A stretch of 50,139 nt of DNA from Verrucomicrobiota bacterium (GCA_012517065.1 JAAYVR010000291.1:1-50139), one strand, 5' to 3'; shown: positions 26,961 through 36,310, counted from the stretch's first letter. Translations and numbers: made by a program. The notes: generated from the sequence alone by a model not told the origin.

Positions 26961-27128
26961 TTGCGCCTTTGTTGGATGCGCACCGGCGGCAGGCGGCATG
27001 TGCTGAAGCAAGTCATTTGCCTCCGCATTCGGTTGCCAGGGAAGGAGGCAGCCGAGGACCGGTCAGATTTCCGGGCAAAGGCTGACGGGCTATAGAAGGA
27101 GACGTGCTCATGCACGGGAAACGAACCG

Positions 27129-28286
27129 TCATGGCACCGCAAGCTGTCCAAGAACGGCAGCATGACGTGCGCCAGTTGTTTCAGGCAGGTTTCCGGGCAG
27201 CCCTTTGATCCTGTACCATGCCAACACCGCAAATGCGGCAGGTTCAACAGCCTGAAGTGGCCAGCCGAGAGAGTCGCTCTTAACAACTTCGACCTCGGCG
27301 AACAGCGCACGCAGGTTTTGAGTGATTCTTCCGACGAGCATGTGATTCGCGGCGCCGCCCCCACACAGAATCACGCGGTCAGGCGCCGCACCGAGGTGAA
27401 GGGCGTAGTTAAATGCAATCGATCTGGCCGTGTACTCGGTGAGAGTTGCAATCACGTCGGAGCACGACAGCCGCCGTGCTTTGATTCTTCGCAGTGCAGT
27501 GTCCCAAAAGGTTTCCCCGAACATTTCGCGTCCGGTGCTTTTAGGGGGCGGCGCCCTGAAGAACGGGTGTTCAAGCCACTCGCTCAAGAGAAACTCGTCA
27601 ATGGCACCTCTTGCCGCCAATTTCCCGTCGGTGTCGCATTTCTTTCGGCCTTCAGTGAAATGACGGACAGCGATGTCCAGCAACATATTCGCCGGTCCTG
27701 TGTCGAACGCCAGAATTCGCGGCGAATCTTCTGCTCGGAAATCAAGGAGTGTTACGTTGCTGATGCCGCCGAGATTGTTGACACAAACCACACGACGCTG
27801 CTGACCGAATGCCAGCTTGTGAAACAGTGTTGCTAATGGTGCGCCCTGTCCGCCCGCGGCGAGGTCCGCCGCTCTGAAATTCGAGACCACGGGCAAACGC
27901 AGTTCTTCGACAAGCCACGCTGCTTCGCCGAGCTGAAACGTTGCGGGATTGCGCTTTTTCGGAGAGTGAAAGATGGTCTGGCCGTGCAAACCTATTACCA
28001 TCGGCCGGTCCTGCCCGAGCCCCGAACGCACAGCGCATGCGTAAAACCGACCGAGGTCGTGGTGGAGTTGCGCAACCTCCCAACTGCTGGACTGACATTT
28101 CGCGGCAGAAATGATTCGCTCACGAAGCCGCTTGGGAAATGAAACCTGCCAATGCCTCCGCAATTTGACCTGGGTGTCCGTGACAGCGCAAAGCGCACAA
28201 TCAACACCGTCAACGCTTGTTCCGGACATTATCCCCAGCGCAAGATCGGTTCTTTGGCTGTCGCGCAAGGGTGTTCTCTTGGTCAT
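27129..28286 (-). CDS. anmK: Anhydro-N-acetylmuramic acid kinase
   Basis: Cytoplasmic kinase of 385 residues that opens and phosphorylates 1,6-anhydro-MurNAc from peptidoglycan turnover, giving MurNAc-6-phosphate. The N-terminal signature LALGIMSGTSVDGVDCALC is diagnostic. Further family segments are VIGLHGQTIFHSP, CVNNLGGISNVTLL, FDTGPANMLLDIAVRHFTEG and VILCGGGAANHMLVGRI. Length is normal. It is the last gene of a minus-strand run with proB and mazG, 104 nt after mazG. No murQ partner is visible in this window. Confidence 0.95.
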   Translation of the reverse strand: MTKRTPLRDSQRTDLALGIMSGTSVDGVDCALCAVTDTQVKLRRHWQVSFPKRLRERIISAAKCQSSSWEVAQLHHDLGRFYACAVRSGLGQDRPMVIGLHGQTIFHSPKKRNPATFQLGEAAWLVEELRLPVVSNFRAADLAAGGQGAPLATLFHKLAFGQQRRVVCVNNLGGISNVTLLDFRAEDSPRILAFDTGPANMLLDIAVRHFTEGRKKCDTDGKLAARGAIDEFLLSEWLEHPFFRAPPPKSTGREMFGETFWDTALRRIKARRLSCSDVIATLTEYTARSIAFNYALHLGAAPDRVILCGGGAANHMLVGRITQNLRALFAEVEVVKSDSLGWPLQAVEPAAFAVLAWYRIKGLPGNLPETTGARHAAVLGQLAVP

Positions 28287-28390
28287 ATGCGTTTTTCCTT
28301 TTTCTGCGGGCCAACGCGCAGCTCGGCGAACCTGTTGCGCTTTAAGAACACACTCTCAGCGCCCCGCACCGCCGGAAACGAAGCTTGATC

Positions 28391-29131
28391 TCAATCATTC
28401 GAACCGGCTTGGCCATGCACCGCAAGTGCGGTTCGCCTGGAGCGCGGCCTGGATGCACGCTCAGTGCGCCGCAACACGCGTTCGAGGCGTTTGATCTCCC
28501 GACGCAATAAATCCTCTGCGTGCCAGCCGTGTTCCTGGCAGCAACAGGCAAGGTCGAAGAGGATTTTGCCAATGGCACGCTGCGAACTCGGCAGAGCTTT
28601 CGCCGCGTGCCCGCGCTCGGGCCGACGTTTCTGATTTGAACCTGGCGGGACAAGATTGGCTTTGACAGCCTTTTTCCAGAGCTTCTGGGCGCGTTCAAGC
28701 GCGGGAAGGTATCGGGGTATTCCGTCGAGTGCGGATGTCCGTGTTTTCCCTTGAGACTCTTTTTCGGCGGCTTTCAGGCGGTCCCACTGGGCAAGAACTG
28801 CGTCGGCAGACCGTATTCTGCGACTGCCGAAGACATGCGGATGACGGAAAATGAGTTTCTTTACAATGCGACGAGTCACGGCATTGAAATCAAAAGCGCC
28901 GCGTTCACTTGCGATCTGACTGTGCAACACTACGTGAAGGAGAACATCTCCGAGCTCCTCTTCAAGGCTCTCATCATCGTTGGCGTCGATTGAATCAAGG
29001 ACCTCGTATGCTTCCTCGATCAAATGATACCTGATGGACTTGTGAGTTTGCTGCCGGTCCCACGGACATCCCTTTGGTCCGCGCAAGCGCCGCACTACAT
29101 CCAACAGCTCGTCGATGGGGCGTGGTTTCAT
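28391..29131 (-). CDS. mazG: Nucleoside triphosphate pyrophosphohydrolase, MazG family
   Basis: 246 residues. It hydrolyses NTPs and dNTPs to the monophosphates and clears abnormal nucleotides. The first MazG domain is intact: CPWDRQQTHKSIRYHLIEEAYEVLDSID, the metal site EEELGDVLLHVVLHSQIA and KLIFRHPHVFGS. The second domain is recognisable from SALDGIPRYLPALERAQKLW and IGKILFDLACCCQEHG, but it lacks the EExxE half of its metal site, so only the N-terminal site is likely catalytic. A basic C-terminal tail follows. The start overlaps the proB stop (ATGA), giving translational coupling. Confidence 0.92.
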   Translation of the reverse strand: MKPRPIDELLDVVRRLRGPKGCPWDRQQTHKSIRYHLIEEAYEVLDSIDANDDESLEEELGDVLLHVVLHSQIASERGAFDFNAVTRRIVKKLIFRHPHVFGSRRIRSADAVLAQWDRLKAAEKESQGKTRTSALDGIPRYLPALERAQKLWKKAVKANLVPPGSNQKRRPERGHAAKALPSSQRAIGKILFDLACCCQEHGWHAEDLLRREIKRLERVLRRTERASRPRSRRTALAVHGQAGSND

Positions 29132-30210
29132 AGAATAACCAGATTATCACGGTGTATCAGCTCCGTCGGACACGGCTTGCCTTCTGCGATGTCGGCCGCG
29201 CTGCATGCTACTATGCCCCTTGCAAATTCTGTCCCGTCGGCGTCGCACACACGCACAACATCACCTTCGGAAAAATCGCCTTCACATCTGAGGACACCGG
29301 GCTGAAGCAGGCTCTTGCCGCTTTCGCGCAAAGCACGCTTGGCGCCGTCATCCACAACAAGCGTGCCTTTCGGATGATGGAAAAAGGCAATCCAACGCTT
29401 TCTGCCAGTAAGTTTCTTTGGCTGTGGAACAAACAGCGTTCCTTCGGATTCACAGTTCATGATTCGTGAGAGAACATCGCGTTTTTTCCCCGAAGCTATG
29501 ACCATGGGGATGCCTGCGCGCATGACCATTTTCGCCGCTTCGATCTTTGAAATCATGCCGCCTACGGCCGTCGGGCTCGACGTGCTCCGGGCAAGACGTT
29601 CAACGTTCGAGTCGATTTTCGCCACGGTGCTAATGAGTTTTGCCTCCGGGGTGCCGTATTTCTGGTACAGCCCTTCTGTGGTAGTGAGAATGACGAGCAA
29701 ATCGGCTGGCAAGAGACAAGCCACAAGCGCGGACAACCTGTCGTTGTCGCCCACCTTGATTTCCGTGAATGAGACCGCATCGTTCTCGTTGATTATCGGG
29801 AGTATGCCGCGTTCGAGCAGAGTCACGAGGGTGTTTCTGGCATTGAGATGGCGCTCGTGATGTTCAAGATCATCGTGTGTCAGAAGCACCTGCGCAACAT
29901 GAACACCAAGCTTGCCAAATATCTCGTCGTAAGTAGCCATCAGACGCGATTGGCCGACGGCGGCGCACGCCTGCAACTCTGCGAGCTTTCCGGGGCGATG
30001 ATCGTAACCAAGAACGCCCATGCCGGCGCCAACTGCGCCAGACGTCACCAGCAAAACCTCTTTGCCTGTTCGACGGAGATCGGCGAGCTGAGCCGCCAAC
30101 TGCACCATTTGAAGAAAATCGGGCTGTTTCCGGCTGTCGGTCAGGACACCGGTGCCAACCTTCACAACCACACGATTTATGTTCGTCAACAAACTCAAGC
30201 GCACGGACAC
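29128..30210 (-). CDS. proB: Glutamate 5-kinase
   Basis: First enzyme of proline biosynthesis; phosphorylates glutamate to gamma-glutamyl phosphate. 360 residues: an amino-acid kinase domain (about 10-255) with VVKVGTGVLTD, LVTSGAVGAGMGVL, INENDAVSFTEIKVGDNDRLSALVA and a GGMISKIEAAKMV loop, followed by a PUA domain (about 275-355; GTLVVDDGAKRALRE to FARGIVACS). Length and architecture are those of the E. coli-type enzyme, usually feedback-inhibited by proline. proA is not in the window. It leads the proB-mazG-anmK minus-strand run; an A/B repeat pair lies upstream of it. Confidence 0.95.
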   Translation of the reverse strand: MSVRLSLLTNINRVVVKVGTGVLTDSRKQPDFLQMVQLAAQLADLRRTGKEVLLVTSGAVGAGMGVLGYDHRPGKLAELQACAAVGQSRLMATYDEIFGKLGVHVAQVLLTHDDLEHHERHLNARNTLVTLLERGILPIINENDAVSFTEIKVGDNDRLSALVACLLPADLLVILTTTEGLYQKYGTPEAKLISTVAKIDSNVERLARSTSSPTAVGGMISKIEAAKMVMRAGIPMVIASGKKRDVLSRIMNCESEGTLFVPQPKKLTGRKRWIAFFHHPKGTLVVDDGAKRALRESGKSLLQPGVLRCEGDFSEGDVVRVCDADGTEFARGIVACSAADIAEGKPCPTELIHRDNLVIL

Positions 30211-30321
30211 ATCTCACTCGAAAAACGGTGCTCCTTAAAGCTCAAAGTATCTTATGAGCTTATCGACAGAGGTTGCAACAAAGGCTGATGTGCACAGACA
30301 AAGTGCCAGACTCGATATTCC

Positions 30322-30389
30322 AGCCCGGAAATCCCACCGAAATGAAGTTTTGGGTGCCTTGATCTGGTCAGACGGTGAGATTCCCAGGG
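30322..30389 (+). repeat. Family A hairpin repeat, copy 4
   Basis: Arms CCCGGAAATCCCACCG (30324-30339) and CGGTGAGATTCCCAGGG (30373-30389). The loop GAAGTTTTGGGTGCCTTGAT is close to copy 1 and in the same orientation. Confidence 0.8.
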
Positions 30390-30457
30390 CCCGCATATTC
30401 CTTGGTTGCTTGAAGACACCCGTTTCGCAGACTGCTCAGGGTATGAAATATGCGGGC
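30389..30457 (+). repeat. Family B palindromic repeat, copy 2
   Basis: 69 nt, 68 identical to copy 1 at 11572-11640 by eye. The single difference is in CTCAGGGTATG versus CTCAAGGTATG. It is followed by TAG, giving the CGGGCTAG end seen in family A. Confidence 0.85.
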
Positions 30458-30591
30458 TAGATGTTCGACAGTTATGCCCCCGACGCAGAGGGGCCGAAGA
30501 TGAATTCTTGCCATGCGCATGGGTATCGCGATAAGAAACCGGGTGTGGCGCTGTCGCGGCGCAAAGCCGCAGGCCGCATGGAACCATCGTT

Positions 30592-32232
30592 ATGCTCGCT
30601 GCACAAACAGAAAACAGCAACCGCCCGCCGCGCAAGATCGTGGAGGTGGCGCGTGAAATCGGGTTGGACACGGACCGGATTTTGCCTCATGGGCACTACA
30701 TCGCAAAAATCCCCGTTGACGAACTGGAACAGCGAAAGGACAAGCCGGATGGACGGCTGATTCTTGTGACTGCGATGACGCCAACGCCCCAGGGCGAGGG
30801 CAAGACCACAACGACCATTGGTTTGGCAGACGCCATAAGGCGATTGGGGCATCGAACGATGTTTTGCTTGCGGGAACCTTCGCTCGGCCCGTACTTCGGA
30901 ATCAAGGGCGGTGGCACCGGATCAGGCCGGTCGCAGGTCGTTCCTGCCGAAGACATCAATCTGCATTTCGTCGGCGACATGTACGCGGTGGAAAAAGCCA
31001 ACAACCTGCTGTGCGCGATGGTTGATAACCACCTCCAACACGGCAACGAGCTTGGCATTGACCCGAGAAGAATCGTCCTGCGGCGTGTGATAGACCTCAA
31101 CGAACGCTCGCTCCGCGATATCATCATTGGGTTGGGCGGGCCAAAACACGGCGTGCCGCGCCGAGACGGCTTCAACATCACCCCCGCGTCAGAGGTAATG
31201 GCAATTCTCTGTCTTGCGGAAGATTATGCGGACCTCGGGCGCCGAATGGCGCGGATGGTTGTGGGATTTACCTACAAGGGCGAGCCGGTGTCAGCCGATG
31301 CAGTGCAAGCTGTGGGGGCAATGCAGGTGCTGCTAAGGGACGCTGTTCACCCAAACCTGGTGCAGTCGCTGGAGGGAACGCCTGCATTTGTTCACGGCGG
31401 TCCGTTCGCAAACATTGCGCAGGGAACAAACACGTCCATTGCAACGCGAATGGCGCTCAAGCTGGCTGATTATGTTGTAACTGAAGCCGGGTTCGCGACA
31501 GAATTGGGTGCGGAGAAATTCTTTCACATCAAGTGCAGGACTGCAGGGCTTGCGCCTGCAGCGGTTGTGATAGTGGCGACGGCAAAGGCGGTCGCTTACC
31601 ACGGAGGATTCCGTGAAACGGGCGGACTGGGTAACCTCGCAAAGCACATCGAAAACATCAGGTTGTTCGGTTTGGAACCGGTCGTTGCCGTCAACCGGTT
31701 TGCCGACGACAATCCATCTGACCTCAAAAAAATCATCAGGTTCTGCGAGAAATGCGGAACCGAGGCTGTCCTTGCAGAACACCATTCGTTGGGCGGGGAA
31801 GGCGCTGTAGCGCTGGCTGAGGCGGTCCTCCGCGTTGTGCAAAGCAAGAAGCGGCACTCGCTGCGTTACTTGTACCCGCTCGATTGGCCGCTCGAGAAGA
31901 AATTGGACGTTTTGGCGCGGAAGCTTTACGGGGCTGACGGGGTCGAGCTCGACCGGAACGCAAGAAGCGATTTGGAGTTGCTTAACAAACATGGCTTTTC
32001 CAGTTTGCCCGTTTGCGTTGCCAAAACACCCTTGTCGCTATCGGACGACCCGTCGCGTCGTGGCCGCCCAAGCGGATTTCGTGTGAACGTGAGCGAGTTT
32101 AGAATCTCTGCGGGCGCTGGGTTTGTCGTGGCCATTTGCGGCAACATCGTGACGATGCCAGGTCTTCCCAAAGTGCCCGCCGCAGCGCGGATCAAGGTTC
32201 TGCCTGATGGCCGGGCGACGGGCTTAAGCTAA
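30592..32232 (+). CDS. fhs: Formate-tetrahydrofolate ligase
   Basis: Cytoplasmic ATP-dependent enzyme joining formate to THF to give 10-formyl-THF for one-carbon metabolism. 546 residues, near the usual 550-560. The P-loop-like site is TPTPQGEGKTTTTIGLADA. Other family blocks are REPSLGPYFGIKGGGTGSGRSQVVP, NLHFVGDMYAVEKANNL, HGGPFANIAQGTNT and MPGLPKVPAAARIKVLPDG near the C-terminus. The ATG at 30592 is the first in frame. It stands alone on its strand; no other folate or acetogenesis gene is nearby, so a housekeeping role is likely. Confidence 0.96.
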   Translation: MLAAQTENSNRPPRKIVEVAREIGLDTDRILPHGHYIAKIPVDELEQRKDKPDGRLILVTAMTPTPQGEGKTTTTIGLADAIRRLGHRTMFCLREPSLGPYFGIKGGGTGSGRSQVVPAEDINLHFVGDMYAVEKANNLLCAMVDNHLQHGNELGIDPRRIVLRRVIDLNERSLRDIIIGLGGPKHGVPRRDGFNITPASEVMAILCLAEDYADLGRRMARMVVGFTYKGEPVSADAVQAVGAMQVLLRDAVHPNLVQSLEGTPAFVHGGPFANIAQGTNTSIATRMALKLADYVVTEAGFATELGAEKFFHIKCRTAGLAPAAVVIVATAKAVAYHGGFRETGGLGNLAKHIENIRLFGLEPVVAVNRFADDNPSDLKKIIRFCEKCGTEAVLAEHHSLGGEGAVALAEAVLRVVQSKKRHSLRYLYPLDWPLEKKLDVLARKLYGADGVELDRNARSDLELLNKHGFSSLPVCVAKTPLSLSDDPSRRGRPSGFRVNVSEFRISAGAGFVVAICGNIVTMPGLPKVPAAARIKVLPDGRATGLS

Positions 32233-32363
32233 CCCCGCATATGTCCCAGCCACGCGTAGCCGGAACCAGAGTTGCCTGACAGGCAGTGCCCCGGCTCGTG
32301 TGCCTCCGTCGGACTGTCAGCCACGCCGGGGTTGCAAAATATCTGTTGCTACTCCGTCGCCGG
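32231..32363 (+). repeat. Family D repeat, copy 1
   Basis: Begins AACCCCGCATATGTCCCAGC and shares TTGCCTGACAGGCA, CCCCGGCTC, GTCAGCCACGCCGGG, ATATC and GCTACTCCGTCGC with copy 2 at 36181. Ends AACCCCG (32231-32237) and CGGGGTT (32327-32333) are inverted. It abuts the fhs stop and might act in 3' end formation; there is no T-tract. Confidence 0.7.
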
Positions 32364-32428
32364 GAAAAGTGTTCTGTTCATACCCCCACTGGACCCGCCG
32401 CTACCGGATTAACCTCCAACGCCATGAA

Positions 32429-32560
32429 CCTCTTCCGCCCAAAGGCGGCACTGTGACCGGCCGCGGGCGTGGCTTCGCCCGATGCACGCAACAACCTATC
32501 GCCGTCAGAGTTCCGCGTTTGCGTGGAAAACTTAGAAACTACGTGTCTGTCCCCATATTC
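32429..32560 (+). repeat. Family E block with a partial C half-repeat
   Basis: TTCCGCCCAAAGGCGGCACTG, CCGCGGGCGTGGCTTCGCC and CTATCGCCGTCAGAGTTCCG match the 26.65 kb block. It ends in CTACGTGTCTGTCCCCATAT (about 32540-32559) with no second half-repeat 116 nt on. Confidence 0.5.
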
Positions 32561-32809
32561 CGGATATTCCGGCCGCATCAGCCCGATGACCGATCGTACG
32601 GCAGGCTTCGATGCCCAGAATCGCACAACCGAATATTCACCGGTTGGGTGCGGCGAAGAATCGCGGCGCTCCCACCGACGCGTTGGAGATAACACCAGCG
32701 GTCGGGAGCGCGGCCGTCCTCGGCCGCATCAATCCGCCGCCCCGATCTCACACCAGTTTCGATCATCCCAATCCGGCGCCCGGACGTTGACCGGCTGGGG
32801 ATTTACAAA

Positions 32810-32945
32810 CAAAGTGCCTGTCCCCATATCGGCAGCCGAAGGCTTTATCCACAGACTTCGGCAGCCGCCGATTGGAACAAGGGACAATCTACGAGCCACG
32901 CCGCGACCAGGGGGCAAAACCCAAATAGCGAGCCTGTCACTCTAT
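32810..32945 (+). repeat. Family C repeat, copy 2
   Basis: Half-repeats CAAAGTGCCTGTCCCCATAT (32810) and TAGCGAGCCTGTCACTCTAT (32926), spacing 116 nt. Interior shares ATCCACAGACTTCGGCAGCC, GATTGGAACAAGGGACAATC and GGGGGCAAAACCCAAA with the other copies. Confidence 0.85.
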
Positions 32946-33120
32946 TTGCGTCCTTGTTGGAACGGGCGCGGGAGGCAGGCATTCTGTCGTGTATTTCGAG
33001 TATTTCGCGGTTGAATGCTGGGATTACAGTAACGTAATCGCCGGCGGGACCATCTCGAGCTGGGATTGAATCCAGTTGGATGATCCGTGATGTGTAACGT
33101 GCTGGGCTATGGTGTGGGTG

Positions 33121-34425
33121 CTACCGAGGATTCTCGATTGTTGGTGGGGGTGCTTTTTCTTTCATGAACGACGCGAGATCAACGGTCCGCCGTGTGATTC
33201 TTGCCTCCTCTGCCGCGAAGGCGAGGATGTGGCTGTGGGCAGTTGAATCGATGCCGGCTTCGAGCGGTTCGCCGGCTGGCTTGGTCATTTCGTCGTAGAG
33301 GGCGTCGATCAATCCCGCGTCACCGCCGCCGTGGAGTTCATATCCGCCGTCCTGGGCCTGGACCGTGTAACGCTTTGGCTGGCCCTCATGAGGAATAACG
33401 ACAATGTGCGAGCCGAAGTGCTTGCGGTAAGTTTCGCCGCCCTTGAGCACACCGCGGGTACCATAGACCTCGATATGTCTGCCGTTTTCGAAGGCGGTCA
33501 TTGTAAAAGTGGCAGTAATACCACCCTCGAACTCCATCGCGAGCACTTGGTGATCAACGACGTCGTTATCGCATCGGTACACACATCGTCCCCAGGGGCT
33601 TTTGCGGAGCCAGTCCAGGATTTCATCTGTTGTGGCATGTGCGGCGCGGTCGTACACCATCCCAAGCCACGGGTTGCGTTGGTCTGTCGTGTACCTGATG
33701 GCGTTGTAGGGGCACTGATCACCGATTGGACAACCGTCGGTGCAGCGCGCTGGCACACCGGGCGGGGCGTTCTCAGAGCGGAAGAACCGGTTTAACCCGA
33801 AGCTGGCCACATTGCGGCAGGGCCGCCCCACGAGCCAATGCAGTATGTCCATGTCATGACAACATTTGGAAAGTATCATTGGCGAGCTGCGAGCGCTGAC
33901 AGCCCAGTGGCCGCGCACGAATGAATGTGCCTGATGCCACGGCATGACACCCTCGCTGGCCTGGATCGAAGCGATTTCGCCCAGTTCACCCGAAGTGATG
34001 ATCTCCCGGAGCTTGCGATAGAATGCGGCGAAGCGGAGTACGAAGCAGACCATGACACGGCGGCCGGTGGTTCTGGCAAGCCGCTCGATATCGATCACCT
34101 GCTCGACGCGCGTGCCGATAGGTTTTTCGAGGAGCACATCGTAGCCGAGCTCGATCGCGCGGCGACAGGGCAGATAATGGTCGTTGTCCTGGGTTGCGAT
34201 GACGACCACATCGGCAAGCTTGCCTGCGCGGAGCAATTCGTCAGCGCCCCCGAATTGGGCAAAGTCGGTGTTGGCCGAAAGCTTTCGAATTCGCTCGACC
34301 CGTTCCGGGACAGGGTCGGCAGCAGCGACCAGTTGAAACCTGTCGGGGTGATGCATCATGAGCTGCGCGTAAGTCCAACCTCGCGCACCGCAACCGATGA
34401 AAGCGATTCTGAGTGGGCGCCCCAT
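33121..34425 (-). CDS. Gfo/Idh/MocA family oxidoreductase
   Basis: NAD(P)-dependent dehydrogenase-like protein of 434 residues. The Rossmann domain starts RIAFIGCGARGWTYAQLM with the adenosine-side AAADP. The family catalytic-lysine motif is EKPIG in YDVLLEKPIGTRVEQ. The C-terminal alpha/beta domain runs from about 135, with GHWAVSARSSPMILSKCCHDMDILHWLVG carrying the His-Asp pattern of this group. A Cys-rich insert (PARCTDGCPIGDQCPYNA) may hold a structural metal. No export leader is seen, so it is likely cytosolic. The substrate, a sugar or cyclitol in most relatives, is unknown. It diverges from the APC permease gene. Confidence 0.85.
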   Translation of the reverse strand: MGRPLRIAFIGCGARGWTYAQLMMHHPDRFQLVAAADPVPERVERIRKLSANTDFAQFGGADELLRAGKLADVVVIATQDNDHYLPCRRAIELGYDVLLEKPIGTRVEQVIDIERLARTTGRRVMVCFVLRFAAFYRKLREIITSGELGEIASIQASEGVMPWHQAHSFVRGHWAVSARSSPMILSKCCHDMDILHWLVGRPCRNVASFGLNRFFRSENAPPGVPARCTDGCPIGDQCPYNAIRYTTDQRNPWLGMVYDRAAHATTDEILDWLRKSPWGRCVYRCDNDVVDHQVLAMEFEGGITATFTMTAFENGRHIEVYGTRGVLKGGETYRKHFGSHIVVIPHEGQPKRYTVQAQDGGYELHGGGDAGLIDALYDEMTKPAGEPLEAGIDSTAHSHILAFAAEEARITRRTVDLASFMKEKAPPPTIENPR

Positions 34426-34549
34426 AACAATCTGAGCAATTCAATCACAGTCGGTCCTGGCTGCAACAAATTCTTGGTGCAAAGGTTCACGAAAGGCAGA
34501 ATGCGATGTGGCTGGCAAAACGAATCGGTTCAATGTAGAACGCCTGCGC

Positions 34550-36097
34550 ATGGCATCGATCTGGGACCGTTGTTTGCGGCGCAAATCACTCGATCGGCTG
34601 GTGGCGGACACGGAATCACCTGCGTACCGCCTGAAGCGGAGTCTTGGGCCGGTGCAACTGACGGCATTGGGGATTGGAGCGATTGTTGGTGCGGGGATAT
34701 TTTCGACTGTTGGGAGCGCCGCAGCGGGCGGGTCTCAACATCTCGGCGCAGGTCCTGCGTTGGCGGTTTCGTTCGTATTGGTCGCAGTAGCATGTGGGTT
34801 CGCGGCGTTATGCTACGCGGAGTTCGCGTCAATGGCACCGGTGGCAGGCTCGGCCTACACATACGCTTATGCGACACTGGGCGAGTTGGTTGCGTGGATA
34901 ATTGGGTGGGACCTGATTTTGGAATACGCCGTGGGCAACGTTGCCGTGGCAATTTCCTGGTCGGCCTATTTCCAGGAGCTGTTGCGCGGGTTGGGTATTA
35001 CGTGGCCGTGCTGGCTGGGCACGGACCTTCGGTCTGCTATTCAAGCCGCCGCGCAAGTTGCCAAACTGAAAGCCGAGGCTGGGGACCTGACAATCTTGGG
35101 TGGTGCTGCGTTGCGCGACGCGCTGGCGCTTGAGACCGCGCCGCGCGTGTTCGGGCTTCCGATTGTTTTCAACCTGCCGGCATTGTTGATCGTGGCAGCC
35201 ATTACATGGGTGCTGGTTATCGGGATTCGCGAAAGCGCACGGTTCAACACGATAATGGTGATACTCAAACTGATTGTTGTGGCGTTCTTTCTTGTGGTGG
35301 GCGCCCTTTACGTGAAACCTGAGAACTGGCATCCGTTCGCGCCCAACGGGGTTTACGGGATTTGGAGTGCCGCGGCCATAATCTTTTTCGCCTATATTGG
35401 CTTTGATGCAATATCGACGGCAGCGGAAGAAGCGCGCAATCCACAGCGTGACATGCCGATCGGGATTATCGCAAGCCTTGTGATCTGCACGGTGTTCTAT
35501 GTTGCGGTAGCCGTGGTGCTGACGGGGATGGCGAGTTGGAAAACGCTCGGGACCGCTGAACCACTTGCTTCTGCATTTGAACCGCTGGGTCTCCGATGGG
35601 TGCCGGGAATTATTGCTGTCGGCGCGTTGCTCGCGAACACCTCGGTGCTGATTGCTTTCCAGCTCGGGCAACCGCGAATTTTCTTCTCAATGGCCCGCGA
35701 CGGACTGCTTCCAGCATGGGCAGCGACGGTTCATCCAAAGTACCGTACACCGCACGTCACGACGATCCTGACGGGTGTATTCGTCGCGGTATTTGCGAGC
35801 GTCACGAACATCAATGAGATGGTCGAACTTACAAATATCGGGACGCTGTTTGCCTTCCTGTTGGTTGCTGCCGGTGTGATTGTGCTGCGTGTGATTCGGC
35901 CCGAATGGCCGCGCCCTTTTCGCACGCCGTTTGTTCCTGTGGTGCCGTTGTTGGCGATGTGCTGCTCGGCACTCCTGATGATCGCACTGCCAGTAGTTAC
36001 ATGGATTAGATTCATCCTTTGGTTGGTCGCAGGACTGATCGTCTATTTCCTTTTCGGCGTGCGGCGAAGCAAACTGAACCAGACAGAACAATTGTAG
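34550..36097 (+). CDS. APC superfamily amino acid permease, cationic amino acid transporter-like
   Basis: Inner-membrane carrier of about 515 residues with roughly 13 hydrophobic helices. The first helix carries the unwound substrate motif GIGAIVGAGIFSTVG. AGSAYTYAYATLGELVAWIIGWDLILEY is the second-helix block typical of the CAT/YhdG branch, and FFAYIGFDAISTAAEEARNPQRDMPIGI is the helix-6 region. I place the start at the ATG at 34550, because MASIWDRCLRRKSLDRL is a normal CAT N-terminus; a GTG at 34508 would add 14 residues. Substrate amino acid unknown. Its 3' side is followed by repeats D and C. Confidence 0.88.
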   Translation: MASIWDRCLRRKSLDRLVADTESPAYRLKRSLGPVQLTALGIGAIVGAGIFSTVGSAAAGGSQHLGAGPALAVSFVLVAVACGFAALCYAEFASMAPVAGSAYTYAYATLGELVAWIIGWDLILEYAVGNVAVAISWSAYFQELLRGLGITWPCWLGTDLRSAIQAAAQVAKLKAEAGDLTILGGAALRDALALETAPRVFGLPIVFNLPALLIVAAITWVLVIGIRESARFNTIMVILKLIVVAFFLVVGALYVKPENWHPFAPNGVYGIWSAAAIIFFAYIGFDAISTAAEEARNPQRDMPIGIIASLVICTVFYVAVAVVLTGMASWKTLGTAEPLASAFEPLGLRWVPGIIAVGALLANTSVLIAFQLGQPRIFFSMARDGLLPAWAATVHPKYRTPHVTTILTGVFVAVFASVTNINEMVELTNIGTLFAFLLVAAGVIVLRVIRPEWPRPFRTPFVPVVPLLAMCCSALLMIALPVVTWIRFILWLVAGLIVYFLFGVRRSKLNQTEQL

Positions 36098-36180
36098 GAG
36101 CATGGCGTGCTGGACTGATCATGCGTGTCGAGCGCGACCCTCGGCCCCAGACTGACAATGCATTGAATGCGCTAATGTCC

Positions 36181-36310
36181 AGCCCGCATATTTCCCAAGC
36201 CGGCGCATCCGGGACCAAAGTCGCCTGACGGGCAAGGCCCCCGGCTCTTGCACCACCCGGACCTTCAGTCACGCCGGGCCGCGACATATCCCCTGCGACT
36301 CCGTCGCAAG
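36181..36310 (+). repeat. Family D repeat, copy 2
   Basis: Begins AGCCCGCATATTTCCCAAGC and contains TCGCCTGACGGGCA, CCCCGGCTC, GTCACGCCGGG, ACATATC and GCGACTCCGTCGC, aligning along its length with the copy at 32231. It follows the APC permease stop by about 80 nt. Confidence 0.7.

Larger units (their letters stand above)
26393..27128. other. Intergenic repeat island: E block, C unit and tail
   Basis: 736 bp between the methyltransferase start and the anmK stop. I see no gene. It holds a family E block (26640-26760), a full C unit (26825-26960) and a GC-rich tail shared with the 32.9 kb copy (TTGTTGGA..CG...GGCAGGC). Region 26393-26639 has nothing I can assign but should carry the R-M promoter. 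Confidence 0.6.
30211..30591. other. Divergent intergenic region proB / fhs with repeats A and B
   Basis: About 380 bp, expected to contain both promoters. An A hairpin runs directly into a B element as at 11.5 kb. No gene is seen; 30461-30591 is unassigned. Confidence 0.6.
32233..33120. other. Intergenic repeat island: D, E and C elements
   Basis: 888 bp between convergent fhs and the oxidoreductase gene. D starts 2 nt before the fhs stop codon ends (32231-32363). An E block with a single C half-repeat follows (32429-32560), then unrelated GC-rich sequence (32561-32809), a full C unit (32810-32945) and its tail. Open frames across the repeats are not convincing genes. Confidence 0.6.

Noticed and set aside
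32469-33014. 181-codon plus-strand open frame
   Set aside because: It runs through an E block and a C repeat; similar peptides arise wherever C occurs, so it is treated as repeat-derived and not as a gene.
33925-35133. 402-codon plus-strand open frame across the oxidoreductase and permease genes
   Set aside because: It overlaps two well-supported genes in other frames and its translation is Gly/Arg/Cys-rich noise.
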